Shown piece by piece: positions 52,957 through 62,634 of a stretch of 64,000 nt of DNA. Location: contig NZ_CP091509.1 of the NCBI RefSeq assembly GCF_022870885.1, forward strand, positions 930,001 to 994,000, written 5' to 3'. This stretch comes from Neisseria dumasiana. Its GTDB lineage: Bacteria > Pseudomonadota > Gammaproteobacteria > Burkholderiales > Neisseriaceae. Under the pieces are notes generated by a model. That model was not told the origin of the DNA. It saw nothing but the letters and a program-made list of their open reading frames with translations, and made no database searches. Position numbers and translations under genes: made by a program. How positions within the stretch are numbered: position 1 is the stretch's first letter; each line of letters starts with the position of its first letter.

Positions 52957-54090
52957 ATGTCATACAGTACATTCAGCAAAGCAAAAAATGATGCTTTGCA
53001 GGAGCCGATGTTTTTCGGCCAGCCTGTGAATGTTGCCCGTTATGACCAACAAAAATACGAAATTTTTGAAAAACTGATTGAAAAACAACTGTCTTTCTTT
53101 TGGCGGCCGGAAGAAATCGACGTGTCGCGCGACCGTATCGATTACCAGAATCTGCCTGATCATGAAAAGCATATTTTCATCAGCAACCTGAAATACCAAA
53201 CGCTGTTGGATTCGATTCAGGGCCGCAGCCCGAATGTGGCTTTGCTGCCGTTGGTGTCGATTCCGGAGTTGGAAACGTGGATTGAAACGTGGTCGTTTTC
53301 GGAAACCATCCATTCGCGCAGCTATACGCACATTATCCGCAATATTGTGAACGACCCTTCGTTGGTGTTCGATGATATTGTCGATAACGAATACATCATT
53401 GCCCGTGCGGAAGATATCGCCTGCTATTACGATGATTTGATTGAATATACCCAATACTACAATCTGTTGGGCGAGGGCGAGCACCGTGTGAACGGCAAGG
53501 TGGTTATGGTTAACAAGCGCGAGCTGAAAAAGAAACTGTATCTGTGCCTGATGTGCGTGAATGTGCTGGAAGCGATCCGTTTTTATGTGTCGTTTGCCTG
53601 CTCGTTTGCTTTTGCCGAACGCGAGTTGATGGAAGGCAATGCGAAAATCATCAAGTTGATTGCGCGTGATGAAGCTTTGCACTTAACCAGCACGCAGCAT
53701 ATGTTGAACCTGATGCGCAGCGGTGCGGACGACCCTGAAATGGCTGAAATTGCCGCCGAATTGGAACAGGAATGTTTCGAGTTGTTTAAAACGGCGGCCA
53801 CTCAGGAAAAAGAGTGGGCGGAATATCTGTTTAAAGACGGCTCGATGATTGGCCTGAATAAGGAAATTTTGAGCCAGTATGTTGAATATATTACCAATTT
53901 GCGCATGGCAGCGGTTGGTTTGAAGCCTGCTTTTGAAGGGGCGAGCCAAAACCCGATTCCGTGGATCAATGCTTGGTTGTCGTCCGACAACGTTCAGGTG
54001 GCGCCGCAGGAAGTGGAAATCAGCTCTTACTTAATCGGCCAGATTGATGCCGAAGTGAGTGCCGACGATTTGGGTGATTTCGAACTTTAA
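52957..54090 (+). CDS. nrdB: Class Ia ribonucleotide reductase, beta subunit
   Basis: 377 aa di-iron tyrosyl-radical protein. [18 protein letters not shown], the ligand Glu/His and radical Tyr in [13 protein letters not shown], and [17 protein letters not shown] are diagnostic and closely match E. coli NrdB. The start is set where family similarity begins ([12 protein letters not shown]), but no ribosome site precedes it. An in-frame ATG at 52936 (MSCEHLV...) has GAGAGA six bases upstream and may be the start actually used since the cassette inserted. YfaE-type ferredoxin gene downstream. Confidence 0.95.
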   Translation: MSYSTFSKAKNDALQEPMFFGQPVNVARYDQQKYEIFEKLIEKQLSFFWRPEEIDVSRDRIDYQNLPDHEKHIFISNLKYQTLLDSIQGRSPNVALLPLVSIPELETWIETWSFSETIHSRSYTHIIRNIVNDPSLVFDDIVDNEYIIARAEDIACYYDDLIEYTQYYNLLGEGEHRVNGKVVMVNKRELKKKLYLCLMCVNVLEAIRFYVSFACSFAFAERELMEGNAKIIKLIARDEALHLTSTQHMLNLMRSGADDPEMAEIAAELEQECFELFKTAATQEKEWAEYLFKDGSMIGLNKEILSQYVEYITNLRMAAVGLKPAFEGASQNPIPWINAWLSSDNVQVAPQEVEISSYLIGQIDAEVSADDLGDFEL

Positions 54091-54427
54091 GGCCGTCTGA
54101 ACAGTCGGGCTGCTTACGGACAATGATTCTGCGCCCGATGTTGTTGTGATGGGTGTATCGGCGGATAGGCTGCTCCGCCTTTGCACATTATTATGCAGTG
54201 CGCTGCGGCGTTTTGAATCTGAATATTCGGGCCGTCTGAAAGCTTCTGGGAACGGGAGTTTCAGACGGCCTCAAGTTTCAAAGTTGTTTCAGGCCGTCTG
54301 AAAGCGAGCTTTAGTGAGTTTCGCTAAAGCGAATTTCGCTAAAATCTCTTAACCGGGTTTCGTCAAAATGAGTGATGCAGACGGGCAAAATACGGGCCGT
54401 TGCAGCACAAGTGGAATGTCTTGATAT
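54091..54427. other. 337-bp intergenic region rich in DUS copies
   Basis: No gene supported. Four DUS copies occur: 54091-54103, an inverted pair at 54229-54241 and 54260-54272, and one at 54292-54303. After the last DUS comes a small repeat, TTTCGCTAAA at 54319 and 54334, the first copy pairing with CTTTAGTGAG upstream. The region may terminate the nrd transcript ahead of the ferredoxin gene. Confidence 0.6.
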
Positions 54428-54724
54428 ATGCCTTTAATTACCACACGAGACAAAATTTTCGAGCTTCAAAACGGTGAAACGTTGTTGGAAGGTTTGGAGC
54501 GCACCGGCCATGAGGTCGAATACCAATGCCGCAGCGGTTATTGCGGTTCGTGCCGTGTGAAAATATTATCGGGCAGGGTGGAATATGATGATTTTCCGTT
54601 GGCGTTTGTGGCACCGGGCGAAATTCTGCCGTGTTGTTGCCGGGTAACGGAGGCGGTGGAGCTGGATTGCCGGTTGCGCGTGGAAGAACCGGATTTGTTT
54701 GATGTCGATTTATTTGATGAATAA
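54428..54724 (+). CDS. yfaE: [2Fe-2S] ferredoxin, YfaE-like (RNR maintenance)
   Basis: 98 aa plant-type ferredoxin. The ligands are Cys34, Cys39 and Cys42 in CRSGYCGSC and a fourth in the CCC stretch at 69-71. E. coli YfaE, encoded next to nrdAB, reduces the NrdB di-iron centre to regenerate the tyrosyl radical. The same position and short length here support that role. A DUS-rich gap of 337 bp separates it from nrdB, so it is less tightly linked than in E. coli. Confidence 0.85.
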   Translation: MPLITTRDKIFELQNGETLLEGLERTGHEVEYQCRSGYCGSCRVKILSGRVEYDDFPLAFVAPGEILPCCCRVTEAVELDCRLRVEEPDLFDVDLFDE

Positions 54725-54778
54725 AAGCGGCATTAAAGATATTTTGTTACTAAACTGAAGCAGATTGACTGTATATGG

Positions 54779-54820
54779 CGGAGAGGCCGTCTGAAACCTT
54801 GTTTTCAGACGGCCTCTCCG
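54779..54820. terminator. Bidirectional DUS-cored terminator between yfaE and glnD
   Basis: An 18-bp perfect stem CGGAGAGGCCGTCTGAAA with its complement and a 6-nt loop between the convergent genes. Four base pairs beyond the 14-bp extended DUS lengthen the stem. Confidence 0.75.
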
Positions 54821-54838
54821 CATTGGTGTGTGATGGTG

Positions 54839-57406
54839 TTATGCGGAAAGCTGTTCCAGCAGCGCCTGAGTTAACGCCAGTTGTTTTTTAGGGTTGTCGA
54901 GTTGGGGGCTGAACAGCACGAAGCTGTCTTCGGCGCGTTCGTCGAGCGTGGCGATTTTGGCATAGCGCAGGCTGATGTCTTGAGCGGACAGCACTTCGGC
55001 TATGTCGGCCAGTAGATAAGGGCGGTTGACGGCGACGATTTCGAGGGTGTACCAGCCCGGATAGTCGGTTTCGGGCATCAGGTGTACGCTCGGTGCGATC
55101 GGCAGGTGGCGGCTGCGGCGGCTGCGGACGGCGGTGCTGTGCGGGGTATGGTTTTGGGTGGTGTCGAAGCCGTGAATGAAATTATTGATTTCGGCTTCTA
55201 ATCCGCTTTGTACGCTGCGGTATTCGCCGCTGTCGTATTTTTCGGGTATCTGCACGATAAAGGTGTCGAGAATATAGTTGTGCTCGGTAACGAAAGCGCG
55301 GGCGGCGAGAATGTCGAACCCGTGGCGGCTGAAAATGCGGCACAGGCGGGCAAACAGGCGCGGGGCGTTGGGCATGAACACCATCACTTGCAGCGTTCCG
55401 CCTTCGAGCAGGCGGCTGCGTATTTGGGGGGATTCGGTTTGGTGGACGAGATTGGCGGTGTGCCAGAGGATGTCTTGCAATTCGTGGCGCACAAAATAGG
55501 CCGAGCCGAGTGCCTGCCAAAGTTTTTTCTGTTGCTTTTCGGGTGTGCCTGCGCGGTTGAGTTGGTCGACCGCACTCTGTTGGCGGCGGCTGACCAGTTG
55601 GTGGCGGCTGCCGCTTTCTCCGGCAAAACGGCGGGCGGCGGCGTGAAACAGGCTTTCGAGCAAACCGGCTTTCCAGCTGTTCCATAATTTGGGATTGGTG
55701 CCGCGGATATCGGATACGGTGAGCAGGTAAAGGGCGGACAAGCGCTCGCGGGTTTGTACGCGTTCGCAGAAATGGCTGATCACGTCGGGGTCTTGGATGT
55801 CTTCTTTTTGCGCCACGGCCGACATGAGCAGGTGGTCTTCTACCAGCCAGCACAGCAGCGCGCTTTCTTCTTCGCTGAGAAAATGGTCGTCGGCAAAACG
55901 GCGGGCGTCGGCAATGCCTTCGATGGAGTGGTCGCCGCCGCGGCCTTTGGCGATGTCGTGGAAAAATGCGGCGAGATAGAGAATGTGTTTTTTCTCGAAA
56001 GCGTGCATCAATGCCGAAGCAAACGGCAGCTCATGGCTGCGCGAGTCCATCGCCAAACGCCGCATATTGTGCAAAACGGTGAGAATGTGGTCGTCGACGG
56101 GGTAGATGTGGAAGAGGTCGTGCTGGAGCAGGCCGACGATTTTGCCCCACGCGGGCAGATAGCGTTCCAGCACGCCGTAGAGGTTGAGAAAACGCATCAC
56201 ATGGGTCAGCCCTTCGCCTTGCTTGAAAAAGCCTGCGAAGCGGCGGCGGTTTTCGGCATTGTCGTAAAACCGGCGGTTGATTTTGCGGGTGGCCGCCCAC
56301 CATGCGCGCAGGGTTTTTGGGGCGATGCTGGAAATATCGTTGCGGGTTTGCAGAATCTCGATGATTTTAAACAGATGCTCGGGCTGGCGGGCAAACAGTT
56401 TTTTGTCGTACACGGCAACCTGATTGTCGAGTTGGTAATAGTGCTCGTCGATGCGGTGAACCACGCGGCGCACCAGCGAATAGACGCGGCCGCGCAACAT
56501 GGGCAGCAGAATGCCGCCCAATTGGATCAGGGTTTTGCCGGCACGGTAAAACATACGCATCAGCTTTTCGCTTCTTTCGCGCCGGCTTTCGTTTTGCCAG
56601 CCCAGATTCTCGGCAACTTGCGACTGCAAATCGAAAATCAGGCGGTCTTCGTTGCGCCCGGCAGACAGATGCAGCTCGATGCGGATGGTGGCCAAACGGG
56701 TGTGGCTGTTGAGCAGCATGGCGGCTTCGGTGCGGGTGAGTACGCCTTGCGCAATCAACGTGCCTAAAGGTGCATCCAAACCTTGGGCTTTGGCCAGCCA
56801 CAGCATGGTGTGGATATCGCGCAGGCCGCCGGGGCAGGTTTTGATGTTAGGCTCCAGCACCGCTCCCGTTCCTTGCGATTTGGCATGCCTTTGTTGCATT
56901 TCGAGCAGTTTGGCTTCGATAAAAGATACGGTGTCGCGCTGGAGGTTCATGCGTTCGAGCAGTTCGGTGCCGACGCTGCGGTTGCCGCACAGAATGCGGG
57001 CTTCGAGAAAGGCAGTGTCGCCGGTAATGTCTTCACGCGCACTCTCGCACAATTCCGAAATGCTGCCTGCTTTAAGGGCGGGAGTAAGCTGCATATCCCA
57101 CAAAGCCTGCACGAATGCGGCGGTGCGTTCCTGTTCTTGAGGCGTAAGCGGCTCGGCGGACACCAAAGCCAAATCAACATCGGAATACGGATACATTTCG
57201 CCGCGCCCGAAACCGCCCGTGGCCATCAGGCACAGGTTGGTATGGTCTGAAAAAAGCGTCTGCCACAAAACGGCCAACGCTTCTTCGACGGCCGCTCCGT
57301 ATTGCTCGAAAAATATCAGGGGGTTATGCCGGACACGGTAAGCATCGACGGCTTGTTGTTTACGGGTTTTTAAGGTGTCGGCGGCTAAAGGAATCAGGTT
57401 GTGCAT
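54839..57406 (-). CDS. glnD: Bifunctional PII uridylyltransferase / uridylyl-removing enzyme
   Basis: 855 aa. The nucleotidyltransferase domain has [18 protein letters not shown] (residues ~65-85). The HD phosphohydrolase that removes UMP has [16 protein letters not shown] near the middle. Two C-terminal ACT domains bind glutamine ([16 protein letters not shown] and [18 protein letters not shown]). GlnD uridylylates PII when glutamine is low, setting glutamine synthetase activity and nitrogen gene expression. Monocistronic; start [12 protein letters not shown], a weak ribosome site. The gene is strongly GC-rich. Confidence 0.96.
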   Translation of the reverse strand: MHNLIPLAADTLKTRKQQAVDAYRVRHNPLIFFEQYGAAVEEALAVLWQTLFSDHTNLCLMATGGFGRGEMYPYSDVDLALVSAEPLTPQEQERTAAFVQALWDMQLTPALKAGSISELCESAREDITGDTAFLEARILCGNRSVGTELLERMNLQRDTVSFIEAKLLEMQQRHAKSQGTGAVLEPNIKTCPGGLRDIHTMLWLAKAQGLDAPLGTLIAQGVLTRTEAAMLLNSHTRLATIRIELHLSAGRNEDRLIFDLQSQVAENLGWQNESRRERSEKLMRMFYRAGKTLIQLGGILLPMLRGRVYSLVRRVVHRIDEHYYQLDNQVAVYDKKLFARQPEHLFKIIEILQTRNDISSIAPKTLRAWWAATRKINRRFYDNAENRRRFAGFFKQGEGLTHVMRFLNLYGVLERYLPAWGKIVGLLQHDLFHIYPVDDHILTVLHNMRRLAMDSRSHELPFASALMHAFEKKHILYLAAFFHDIAKGRGGDHSIEGIADARRFADDHFLSEEESALLCWLVEDHLLMSAVAQKEDIQDPDVISHFCERVQTRERLSALYLLTVSDIRGTNPKLWNSWKAGLLESLFHAAARRFAGESGSRHQLVSRRQQSAVDQLNRAGTPEKQQKKLWQALGSAYFVRHELQDILWHTANLVHQTESPQIRSRLLEGGTLQVMVFMPNAPRLFARLCRIFSRHGFDILAARAFVTEHNYILDTFIVQIPEKYDSGEYRSVQSGLEAEINNFIHGFDTTQNHTPHSTAVRSRRSRHLPIAPSVHLMPETDYPGWYTLEIVAVNRPYLLADIAEVLSAQDISLRYAKIATLDERAEDSFVLFSPQLDNPKKQLALTQALLEQLSA

Positions 57407-57657
57407 AATCTTATCGAGCAGTTGTGTGGTAGGCAGCAGCCGTTTGACTGTTCAGACGGCCTTATGGCTGAATGTGCGGAAGATAGGCATAAAGCCTGAT
57501 TATCCGACCGAACCGCCGTGCTTACAATACTTCTGTGCCGATACCCAACTGGCTGAACTATAAGAGAGGCCGTCTGAAAGATTTTGGCGGCAAGCGTGCA
57601 AAGACTTCGGGTTAATCCCGTTATAATGCCGAATCGTTTCTGTATAAGGAATCCGTT

Positions 57658-58308
57658 ATGACCACAATCCGTTTGAACGGCCAAGCCGCAGGCGTGAACA
57701 ATATCTACTGCATCGGCCGCAATTATGTTGACCATATCGCCGAATTGAAAAACGAAACGCCCACCGAGCCGGTGGTGTTTATGAAGCCCAACAACAGCAT
57801 GCTTGCCCATGGCGGCACCATACGTTTGCCGCATTACAGCCAATCGGTGCATTACGAATGCGAAATGGTGCTGTTTATCGGGCAGGATTCAGACGGCCTC
57901 GACAGCCGTGATTTAAGCGGCATTGTGGCCGGATACGGCGTCGGCCTTGATTTGACCGCCCGCGACGTTCAAAGCCGTCTGAAAGAAAAAGGGCTGCCGT
58001 GGACGAAAGCCAAAGGTTTCCGCGGCGCGGCGTGCGTATCGGATTTTGTTGATGCCGCCGCGCTGCCGCAAGCGCAGGATTGTGTGTTTACCTTGACTGT
58101 GAACGGCGAGTTGCGCCAAAAAGGGCAAACATCCCACATGATTTACCCGATTGCCGCCATTTTGCGCGAACTGGCCGAAAGCTACGGTTTGAAAGCCGGC
58201 GATGTGGTGTTTACCGGCACACCGGCGGGCGTGGGCGAACTGCATGCTGGTGACAAGTTGGAATTGGATTTGGCCGGCGTGGTGCGGGCGCATTTTGATG
58301 TGGCTTGA
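57658..58308 (+). CDS. Fumarylacetoacetate hydrolase (FAH) family protein
   Basis: 216 aa, the single-domain FAH size (YcgM/FAHD1-like). YCIGRNYVDHIAELKNE, VVFMKPNNSML, the metal-binding Glu pair in HYECEMVLFIG and the Asp of GVGLDLTARDVQ, then GDVVFTGTPAGVGEL, are family signatures. FAHD1-type members act as acylpyruvate hydrolase or oxaloacetate tautomerase/decarboxylase; a role in controlling oxaloacetate would fit a cell with both SDH and MDH, but this is inference. The ATG follows AAGGAATCC. Followed 23 bp later by the DUF815 gene. Confidence 0.9.
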   Translation: MTTIRLNGQAAGVNNIYCIGRNYVDHIAELKNETPTEPVVFMKPNNSMLAHGGTIRLPHYSQSVHYECEMVLFIGQDSDGLDSRDLSGIVAGYGVGLDLTARDVQSRLKEKGLPWTKAKGFRGAACVSDFVDAAALPQAQDCVFTLTVNGELRQKGQTSHMIYPIAAILRELAESYGLKAGDVVFTGTPAGVGELHAGDKLELDLAGVVRAHFDVA

Positions 58309-58331
58309 GAGGCCGTCTGAAAAGGAAAAAC

Positions 58332-59195
58332 ATGAAACCCGTACAGTTTTTTGAACTTGCCGCTTCCGTGCTGAAGCGTTTGGATATGCTGCTGCCGCCC
58401 GAAACGGCCGAACCGGATTGGAACGCACTGGCCTACCGTTGGCAGAGCATAGGCAGAAAAGGCCTGCTCGAAAGCCTGCCCAATCCGCACACTTTTCCGC
58501 TTAAACGGCTGGCGGCGGTGGACAACCAAATGCACAGGCTGGTGCGCAACACCGAGCAGTTTTTAACCGGCCGCCCCGCCAACAACGTATTGATGACCGG
58601 CGCGCGCGGCACGGGAAAATCGTCGTTGGTGAAAGCCCTGCTGCACGAATACGCCGACCGCGGCCTGCGCCTCATCGAAGTCGATAAAACCGATTTGATT
58701 ACCTTGCCCGCATTGCTGCCGCTGCTTGAAAAACGTGCTGAAAAATTCATCGTGTTTTGCGACGACTTATCGTTTGAAAGCGGCGACGAAACCTACAAAG
58801 CCCTGAAAACCGCGCTGGACGGCGGTTTGTCGCAGCGGTGTGCCAATGTGCTGGTGTATGCCACTTCCAACCGCCGCCACCTGATGCCCGAATATATGGA
58901 CGAAAACCAAGCCTTTACCGGCGAGCGCGGCGAAGGTCACCCCAAAGAAGCCGTTGAAGAAAAAGTGTCGCTGTCCGACCGTTTCGGTTTGTGGCTCAGT
59001 TTTTACCCGTTCGACCAAAACGATTATCTCAAAGCCGTAGCAAACTGGCTGGAAGATTTTGGCTTGCCCTACAACGAAGCCGCACGCAAAGCCGCGCTCG
59101 ATTGGTCGCTCACACGCGGCAACCGCTCCGGCAGAACGGCATGGCAGTTTGTGTGCGATTGGGCGGGCAGGCCGTCTGAAGAACGCGAGGCATAG
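58332..59195 (+). CDS. DUF815 family AAA+-like ATPase
   Basis: 287 aa from the ATG at 58332 (AAAGGA upstream). After a ~75-residue helical N-terminus comes GARGTGKSSLVKALL (Walker A), FIVFCDDLSFE (Walker B) and YATSNRRHLMPEYM (sensor-1-like). The C-terminal GNRSGRTAWQFVCDW is typical of the DUF815 family. Members are widely conserved P-loop proteins of unknown function. Likely co-transcribed with the FAH gene; a DUS lies between them. Confidence 0.88.
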   Translation: MKPVQFFELAASVLKRLDMLLPPETAEPDWNALAYRWQSIGRKGLLESLPNPHTFPLKRLAAVDNQMHRLVRNTEQFLTGRPANNVLMTGARGTGKSSLVKALLHEYADRGLRLIEVDKTDLITLPALLPLLEKRAEKFIVFCDDLSFESGDETYKALKTALDGGLSQRCANVLVYATSNRRHLMPEYMDENQAFTGERGEGHPKEAVEEKVSLSDRFGLWLSFYPFDQNDYLKAVANWLEDFGLPYNEAARKAALDWSLTRGNRSGRTAWQFVCDWAGRPSEEREA

Positions 59196-59632
59196 CCCTG
59201 CGATCGTGTTGCTCACTAGGCAGTTTAACCATATCGGAATTTTTCTTTTACCATTTTCAAAAAAAATAGGCTGAGACCTTTGCAAAACCCTCAGATGTGG
59301 ATGCAGTTCAAGGCGTAGCAGCGCAGCGAGTGCAGACATATCATACAGATAGGCAAACGGGCGAGCAGCGCACAACGCAGAAATGCGCCGCAGATGGGGG
59401 TTTTGCAAAGGTCTCAGGCCGTTTTTTTTATTTGAAAAAACAGATATTTGTTTAAAACCGCTAAACTTTGTTAAAAAATAATGCAAAAAAATGCCGTTTC
59501 GCTGTAAGAAACTGGAACGTGCCCCGTCTGTTAGGCATGACTTTTTTAATAAGGCATGTCTGATTATCCGGTCATGCCGAATATATTGCTTAACCGTTTG
59601 TGTGTATTTTGAAAATAATGAAAGGAACCTAA
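59196..59632. other. 437-bp intergenic region with IS5-like-ended repeat
   Basis: It contains the best-preserved copy of the ~145-bp repeat (59271-59416), then ~215 bp of AT-rich sequence ahead of the YceI lipoprotein gene, including its presumed promoter. No gene supported. Confidence 0.5.
59271..59416. repeat. ~146-bp repeat with perfect IS5-like inverted ends
   Basis: CTGAGACCTTTGCAAAACCC on the left and its exact complement GGGTTTTGCAAAGGTCTCAG on the right. The GAGACCTTTGCAAAA end resembles termini of neisserial IS5-family elements (IS1106 type) as I recall them. The interior has no open frame. Best copy of four in the window. Confidence 0.75.
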
Positions 59633-60289
59633 ATGTTTAAACAAACACTGATCGTTGCAGCTTCTTTACTCGCTTTGGCCGCTTGCTCTCCTTCCAACGA
59701 AACCGCGCAAGCCGAACAACCCGCCGCCGAAGTGGTGCAAGCTGTGCCGCAAACCCCTGCCAATTGGGAAGTGTCTGATGCAGGTATCAGCTTTTTGAGC
59801 AGCAAAATCAACAAACAACTGGGCAGCATTACCGAACAGTCACGTTTTACCGCCAGCCAAGCCGTGTTGGATAAAGACGGCCAGTTCAAAATGGAAATTG
59901 ATTTGAGCAGCGTTAACACCGGCATCGAAATCCGCGACCAACGCTTGAAAGACTGGGTATTTGAAACCGCCAAATTCGCCAAAGCCAACGTAACCGGCAC
60001 CGTAGATGTGGAGTCTGTGAGCAAGTTGGCATTGGGTGAAACCATCAACCTGAAACAGCCTTTGGTTTTGGATATTCACGGCAAGCAAATCAATCTTGAA
60101 GCTGATTTGTCTGCACAACGCGTGAGCGCAGACAAAATCATGGTCAGCACCCTCAGCCCCGTATTGCTCGACGTGAAAGCCATGGACATGACCGGTGGCG
60201 TGGCCAAACTGGTTGAAGTAATGGGCTTGAGCTCCATCGTTGAGCAAGTGCCCGTATCGTTCAACGCCGAATTTACCCGTAAAGAGTAA
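59633..60289 (+). CDS. YceI family lipoprotein
   Basis: 218 aa. Lipobox LLALAA-C (MFKQTLIVAASLLALAAC) makes it a lipoprotein, unlike the soluble periplasmic E. coli YceI. After an Ala/Glu linker, the lipocalin-like YceI domain runs from NWEVSDAGISFLSSK to the end. YceI folds bind long isoprenoids such as octaprenyl-phenol. Substrate here is unknown. Monocistronic with a long DUS terminator downstream; AAAGGAAC ribosome site. Confidence 0.88.
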   Translation: MFKQTLIVAASLLALAACSPSNETAQAEQPAAEVVQAVPQTPANWEVSDAGISFLSSKINKQLGSITEQSRFTASQAVLDKDGQFKMEIDLSSVNTGIEIRDQRLKDWVFETAKFAKANVTGTVDVESVSKLALGETINLKQPLVLDIHGKQINLEADLSAQRVSADKIMVSTLSPVLLDVKAMDMTGGVAKLVEVMGLSSIVEQVPVSFNAEFTRKE

Positions 60290-60336
60290 TCAGGCATTCA
60301 AAACGGATATTCATTCTTTTATTCCCTTTTAATCGA

Positions 60337-60380
60337 CCGTAAGGCCGTCTGAAAAAACTTTTTCAGACGGCCTTACGGTT
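60337..60380 (+). terminator. YceI-gene terminator (extended DUS pair)
   Basis: A 20-bp perfect stem CCGTAAGGCCGTCTGAAAAA with its complement and a 2-nt loop, followed by TTTTG. Beyond the DUS the arms extend by CCGTA. Confidence 0.85.
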
Positions 60381-60412
60381 TTGTGTTTGAAGGTAGTGCG
60401 GGAATATAGTCA

Positions 60413-60546
60413 ATCCTCTTAAATTTCATAACAAAACCGCCATGCTCGCGCTTGATCCGAGTATCTCCCAAACTTGCTGAAACTCAAGATACTCGGGTCA
60501 AGCCCGAGTATGACGGACGTACTATTTTTAAGTTGATCCACTATAG
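60413..60546. mobile_element. Miniature element with ATAGTCAATC / GATCCACTAT ends and palindromic core
   Basis: Inverted ends ATATAGTCAATCCTCTTAAA and TTTAAGTTGATCCACTAT bound 134 bp. The interior reads AACAAAACCGCCATGC, a GATCCGAGTATC segment, then GATACTCGGGTCAAGCCCG and TATGACGGACGTACTATT; the two GAGTATC copies are inverted and fold into a long hairpin. The 87-bp element at 26634 is a shorter relative. Confidence 0.65.
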
Positions 60547-60610
60547 TTAATCCACTTAACTTTTTAATTTTTAATACGGCGTTGCTGCGCCTTAGCTTTT
60601 GGCTATACAT
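60543..60610. mobile_element. Left half of a Correia-like element
   Basis: TATAGTTAATCCACTTAACTTTT, then TACGGCGTTGCTGCGCCTTAGC, the left end and start of the Correia core, truncated at about 60600. Its first bases overlap the right end of the neighbouring element, suggesting that one inserted into the end of the other. Confidence 0.6.
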
Positions 60611-60618
60611 GGTTTTTA

Positions 60619-60652
60619 ATAAAAAAGCCGTCTGAAATAATTTCAGACGGCC
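60619..60652 (-). terminator. proS terminator (DUS pair)
   Basis: On the minus strand GGCCGTCTGAAA pairs with TTTCAGACGGC across a 3-nt loop and is followed by TTTTTTATT, 19 bp after the proS stop. Confidence 0.85.
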
Positions 60653-60670
60653 TCGTGTGGCATCACACGG

Positions 60671-62392
60671 TTAGTTTGACTTACCCAAAGCCTCCAACAC
60701 TTTGGCGGCTACTTCGCCAACAGCCACGCTTTGCGCTTCGCTGTCGGTGCGCTTGGCGTATTCGACGTTGCCTTCTTTGAGCGCGCGGTCGCCGATAACG
60801 ATGCGGTGCGGAATGCCCAACAGCTCGGAGTCGTTCAGCAACACGCCTGCGCGTTCGTCGCGGTCGTCGAGCAACACATCCGCGCCTTTGGCCAACAATT
60901 CGGCGTAGAGTGTGTCGGCAGCTTCGCGCACGGTATCGGATTTTTTGTAGTTCATCGGCACGATCACCACTTCAAACGGTGCCATCGCATCTGTCCAAAT
61001 GATGCCGCGTTCGTCGTTGTTCTGCTCAATGGCGGCGGCCACGATGCGGGTGATGCCGATGCCGTAGCAGCCCATTTCCATGATTTGCGCTTTGCCGTTG
61101 TTATCGAGGAAGGTGGTGTTCAGGGCTTTGGAATATTTGTCGCGCAGTTGGAAAACATGGCCGACTTCGATACCGCGTGCCAGTTTCAGACGGCCTTTGC
61201 CGTCGGGGCTGGGGTCGCCTTCAACCACATTGCGCAAATCGACAAACTCAGGTTCGGGGCAGTCGCGACCGAAGTTGAAGCCGGTGTAGTGGTAGTCGTC
61301 TTCATTGGCACCGATCACGGTATCGGCCAGTTTTTCAACGGCAAAATCGGCATACACTTTGCCGGCGAAACCGACAGGGCCGAGCGAGCCGCCGTTGGCG
61401 CCGAAGGCCGTCTGAACGGCGGCTGGGGTAGCCATGGCCAAAGGTGATTTCACGCCGGCGAGTTTTTCGGCTTTGATGTCGTTGAACTCGTGATCGCCGC
61501 GCAACAGCAGCAACACCAATTCGCCTTCTTCTTCGCCTTCCACCACGATGGATTTGAGCGTTTTTTCAATCGGCACGTTCAAAAACGCCACCAAGTCGGT
61601 GATGGTTTTTACATTCGGCGTGTGCACTTTGGTTAAGGTTGCGGTGGCGGCGGCGCGTTCGCCTTGTTGCGGCAGGGTCGGTGCCAGTTCGACATTGGCG
61701 GCGAAATCGGATTGGTCGCTGTATGCGATTACGTCTTCACCGCTTTCGGCCAGCACTTGAAATTCGTGCGAGCCGGTGCCGCCGATGCTGCCGGTGTCGG
61801 CGGCTACGGGGCGGTAGTTCAAGCCCAAGCGGTTGAAAATGCGGCAATAGGCATCGTACATAGGCTGATAGCCGTCGCGCACCAGCGATTCATAATCGCT
61901 GTGGAATGAATAGGCATCTTTCATCACAAATTCGCGTGCGCGCATCACGCCGAAACGGGGGCGGACTTCGTCGCGGAATTTGGTTTGGATGTGGTAGAAA
62001 TTTTTCGGCAGCTGTTTATAGCTGGTGATTTCTTTGCGCACGATGTCGGTAATCACTTCTTCGCAGGTGGGACCCATACAGAAATCGCGGTCGTGGCGGT
62101 CTTTCAGGCGCAGCAGCTCTTTGCCGTAAAATTCCCAGCGGCCGCTTTCCTGCCACAATTCGGCGGGTTGCACCACCGGCATCAGCAGCTCCACCGCGCC
62201 GGCACGGTTCATTTCTTCGCGCACGATGTTTTCGACTTTACGCAATACGCGCAAACCCATAGGCATCCATGTGTACAAACCCGAAGCATTGGCTTTGATC
62301 AGCCCGGCGCGCAGCATCAGTTTGTGGCTGGCGAGAGCGGCTTCGGCAGGGGCTTCCTTTAAGGTGGAAATGAAAAATTGACTGGCTTTCAT
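60671..62392 (-). CDS. proS: Prolyl-tRNA synthetase
   Basis: 573 aa bacterial-type class II synthetase. It starts [18 protein letters not shown] at 62392; the frame is open upstream but the family begins here. Motif 2 ([21 protein letters not shown]) and motif 3 ([17 protein letters not shown]) are present. The inserted YbaK-like editing domain between motifs 2 and 3 (around [15 protein letters not shown] and [15 protein letters not shown]) removes mischarged Ala. A C-terminal anticodon-binding domain ends the protein. Monocistronic. Confidence 0.97.
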   Translation of the reverse strand: MKASQFFISTLKEAPAEAALASHKLMLRAGLIKANASGLYTWMPMGLRVLRKVENIVREEMNRAGAVELLMPVVQPAELWQESGRWEFYGKELLRLKDRHDRDFCMGPTCEEVITDIVRKEITSYKQLPKNFYHIQTKFRDEVRPRFGVMRAREFVMKDAYSFHSDYESLVRDGYQPMYDAYCRIFNRLGLNYRPVAADTGSIGGTGSHEFQVLAESGEDVIAYSDQSDFAANVELAPTLPQQGERAAATATLTKVHTPNVKTITDLVAFLNVPIEKTLKSIVVEGEEEGELVLLLLRGDHEFNDIKAEKLAGVKSPLAMATPAAVQTAFGANGGSLGPVGFAGKVYADFAVEKLADTVIGANEDDYHYTGFNFGRDCPEPEFVDLRNVVEGDPSPDGKGRLKLARGIEVGHVFQLRDKYSKALNTTFLDNNGKAQIMEMGCYGIGITRIVAAAIEQNNDERGIIWTDAMAPFEVVIVPMNYKKSDTVREAADTLYAELLAKGADVLLDDRDERAGVLLNDSELLGIPHRIVIGDRALKEGNVEYAKRTDSEAQSVAVGEVAAKVLEALGKSN

Positions 62393-62550
62393 GGTGTGGT
62401 TTCGCGTGAAAAATAAAAACCGCCATTTTACCGCAATGCAGACTTTTCGGCAGCGGTTTGATGCGGCTTGGCGGGAGGAGTTGCAGCAAGAAATAATGAA
62501 TGGCAATTTCAGATGGCGAGCAGGGTAGAGGGCTGTTCAATAAAGGTATC

Positions 62551-62590
62551 AGGCCGTCTGAAAACCTTAAAAGGCGTTTTCAGACGGCCT
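62551..62590. terminator. DUS-pair terminator after fbp
   Basis: AGGCCGTCTGAAAAC and GTTTTCAGACGGCCT with an inner CTTAAAAG palindrome, between the fbp stop (62635) and the proS promoter region. Confidence 0.65.
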
Positions 62591-62634
62591 CGATAGCCGA
62601 TGCGCTCAATAATCGGAGATGGATGCGGGCGTTG

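Larger units (their letters stand above)
60290..60670. other. 381-bp intergenic region with two terminators and nested miniature elements
   Basis: From left to right: DUS terminator for the YceI gene, a 134-bp miniature element, the left half of a Correia-like element overlapping its end, and the proS DUS terminator. No gene supported. Confidence 0.65.

Noticed and set aside
55754..56767. 337-codon open frame opposite glnD
   Set aside because: Antisense shadow of glnD; no ribosome site or family features.
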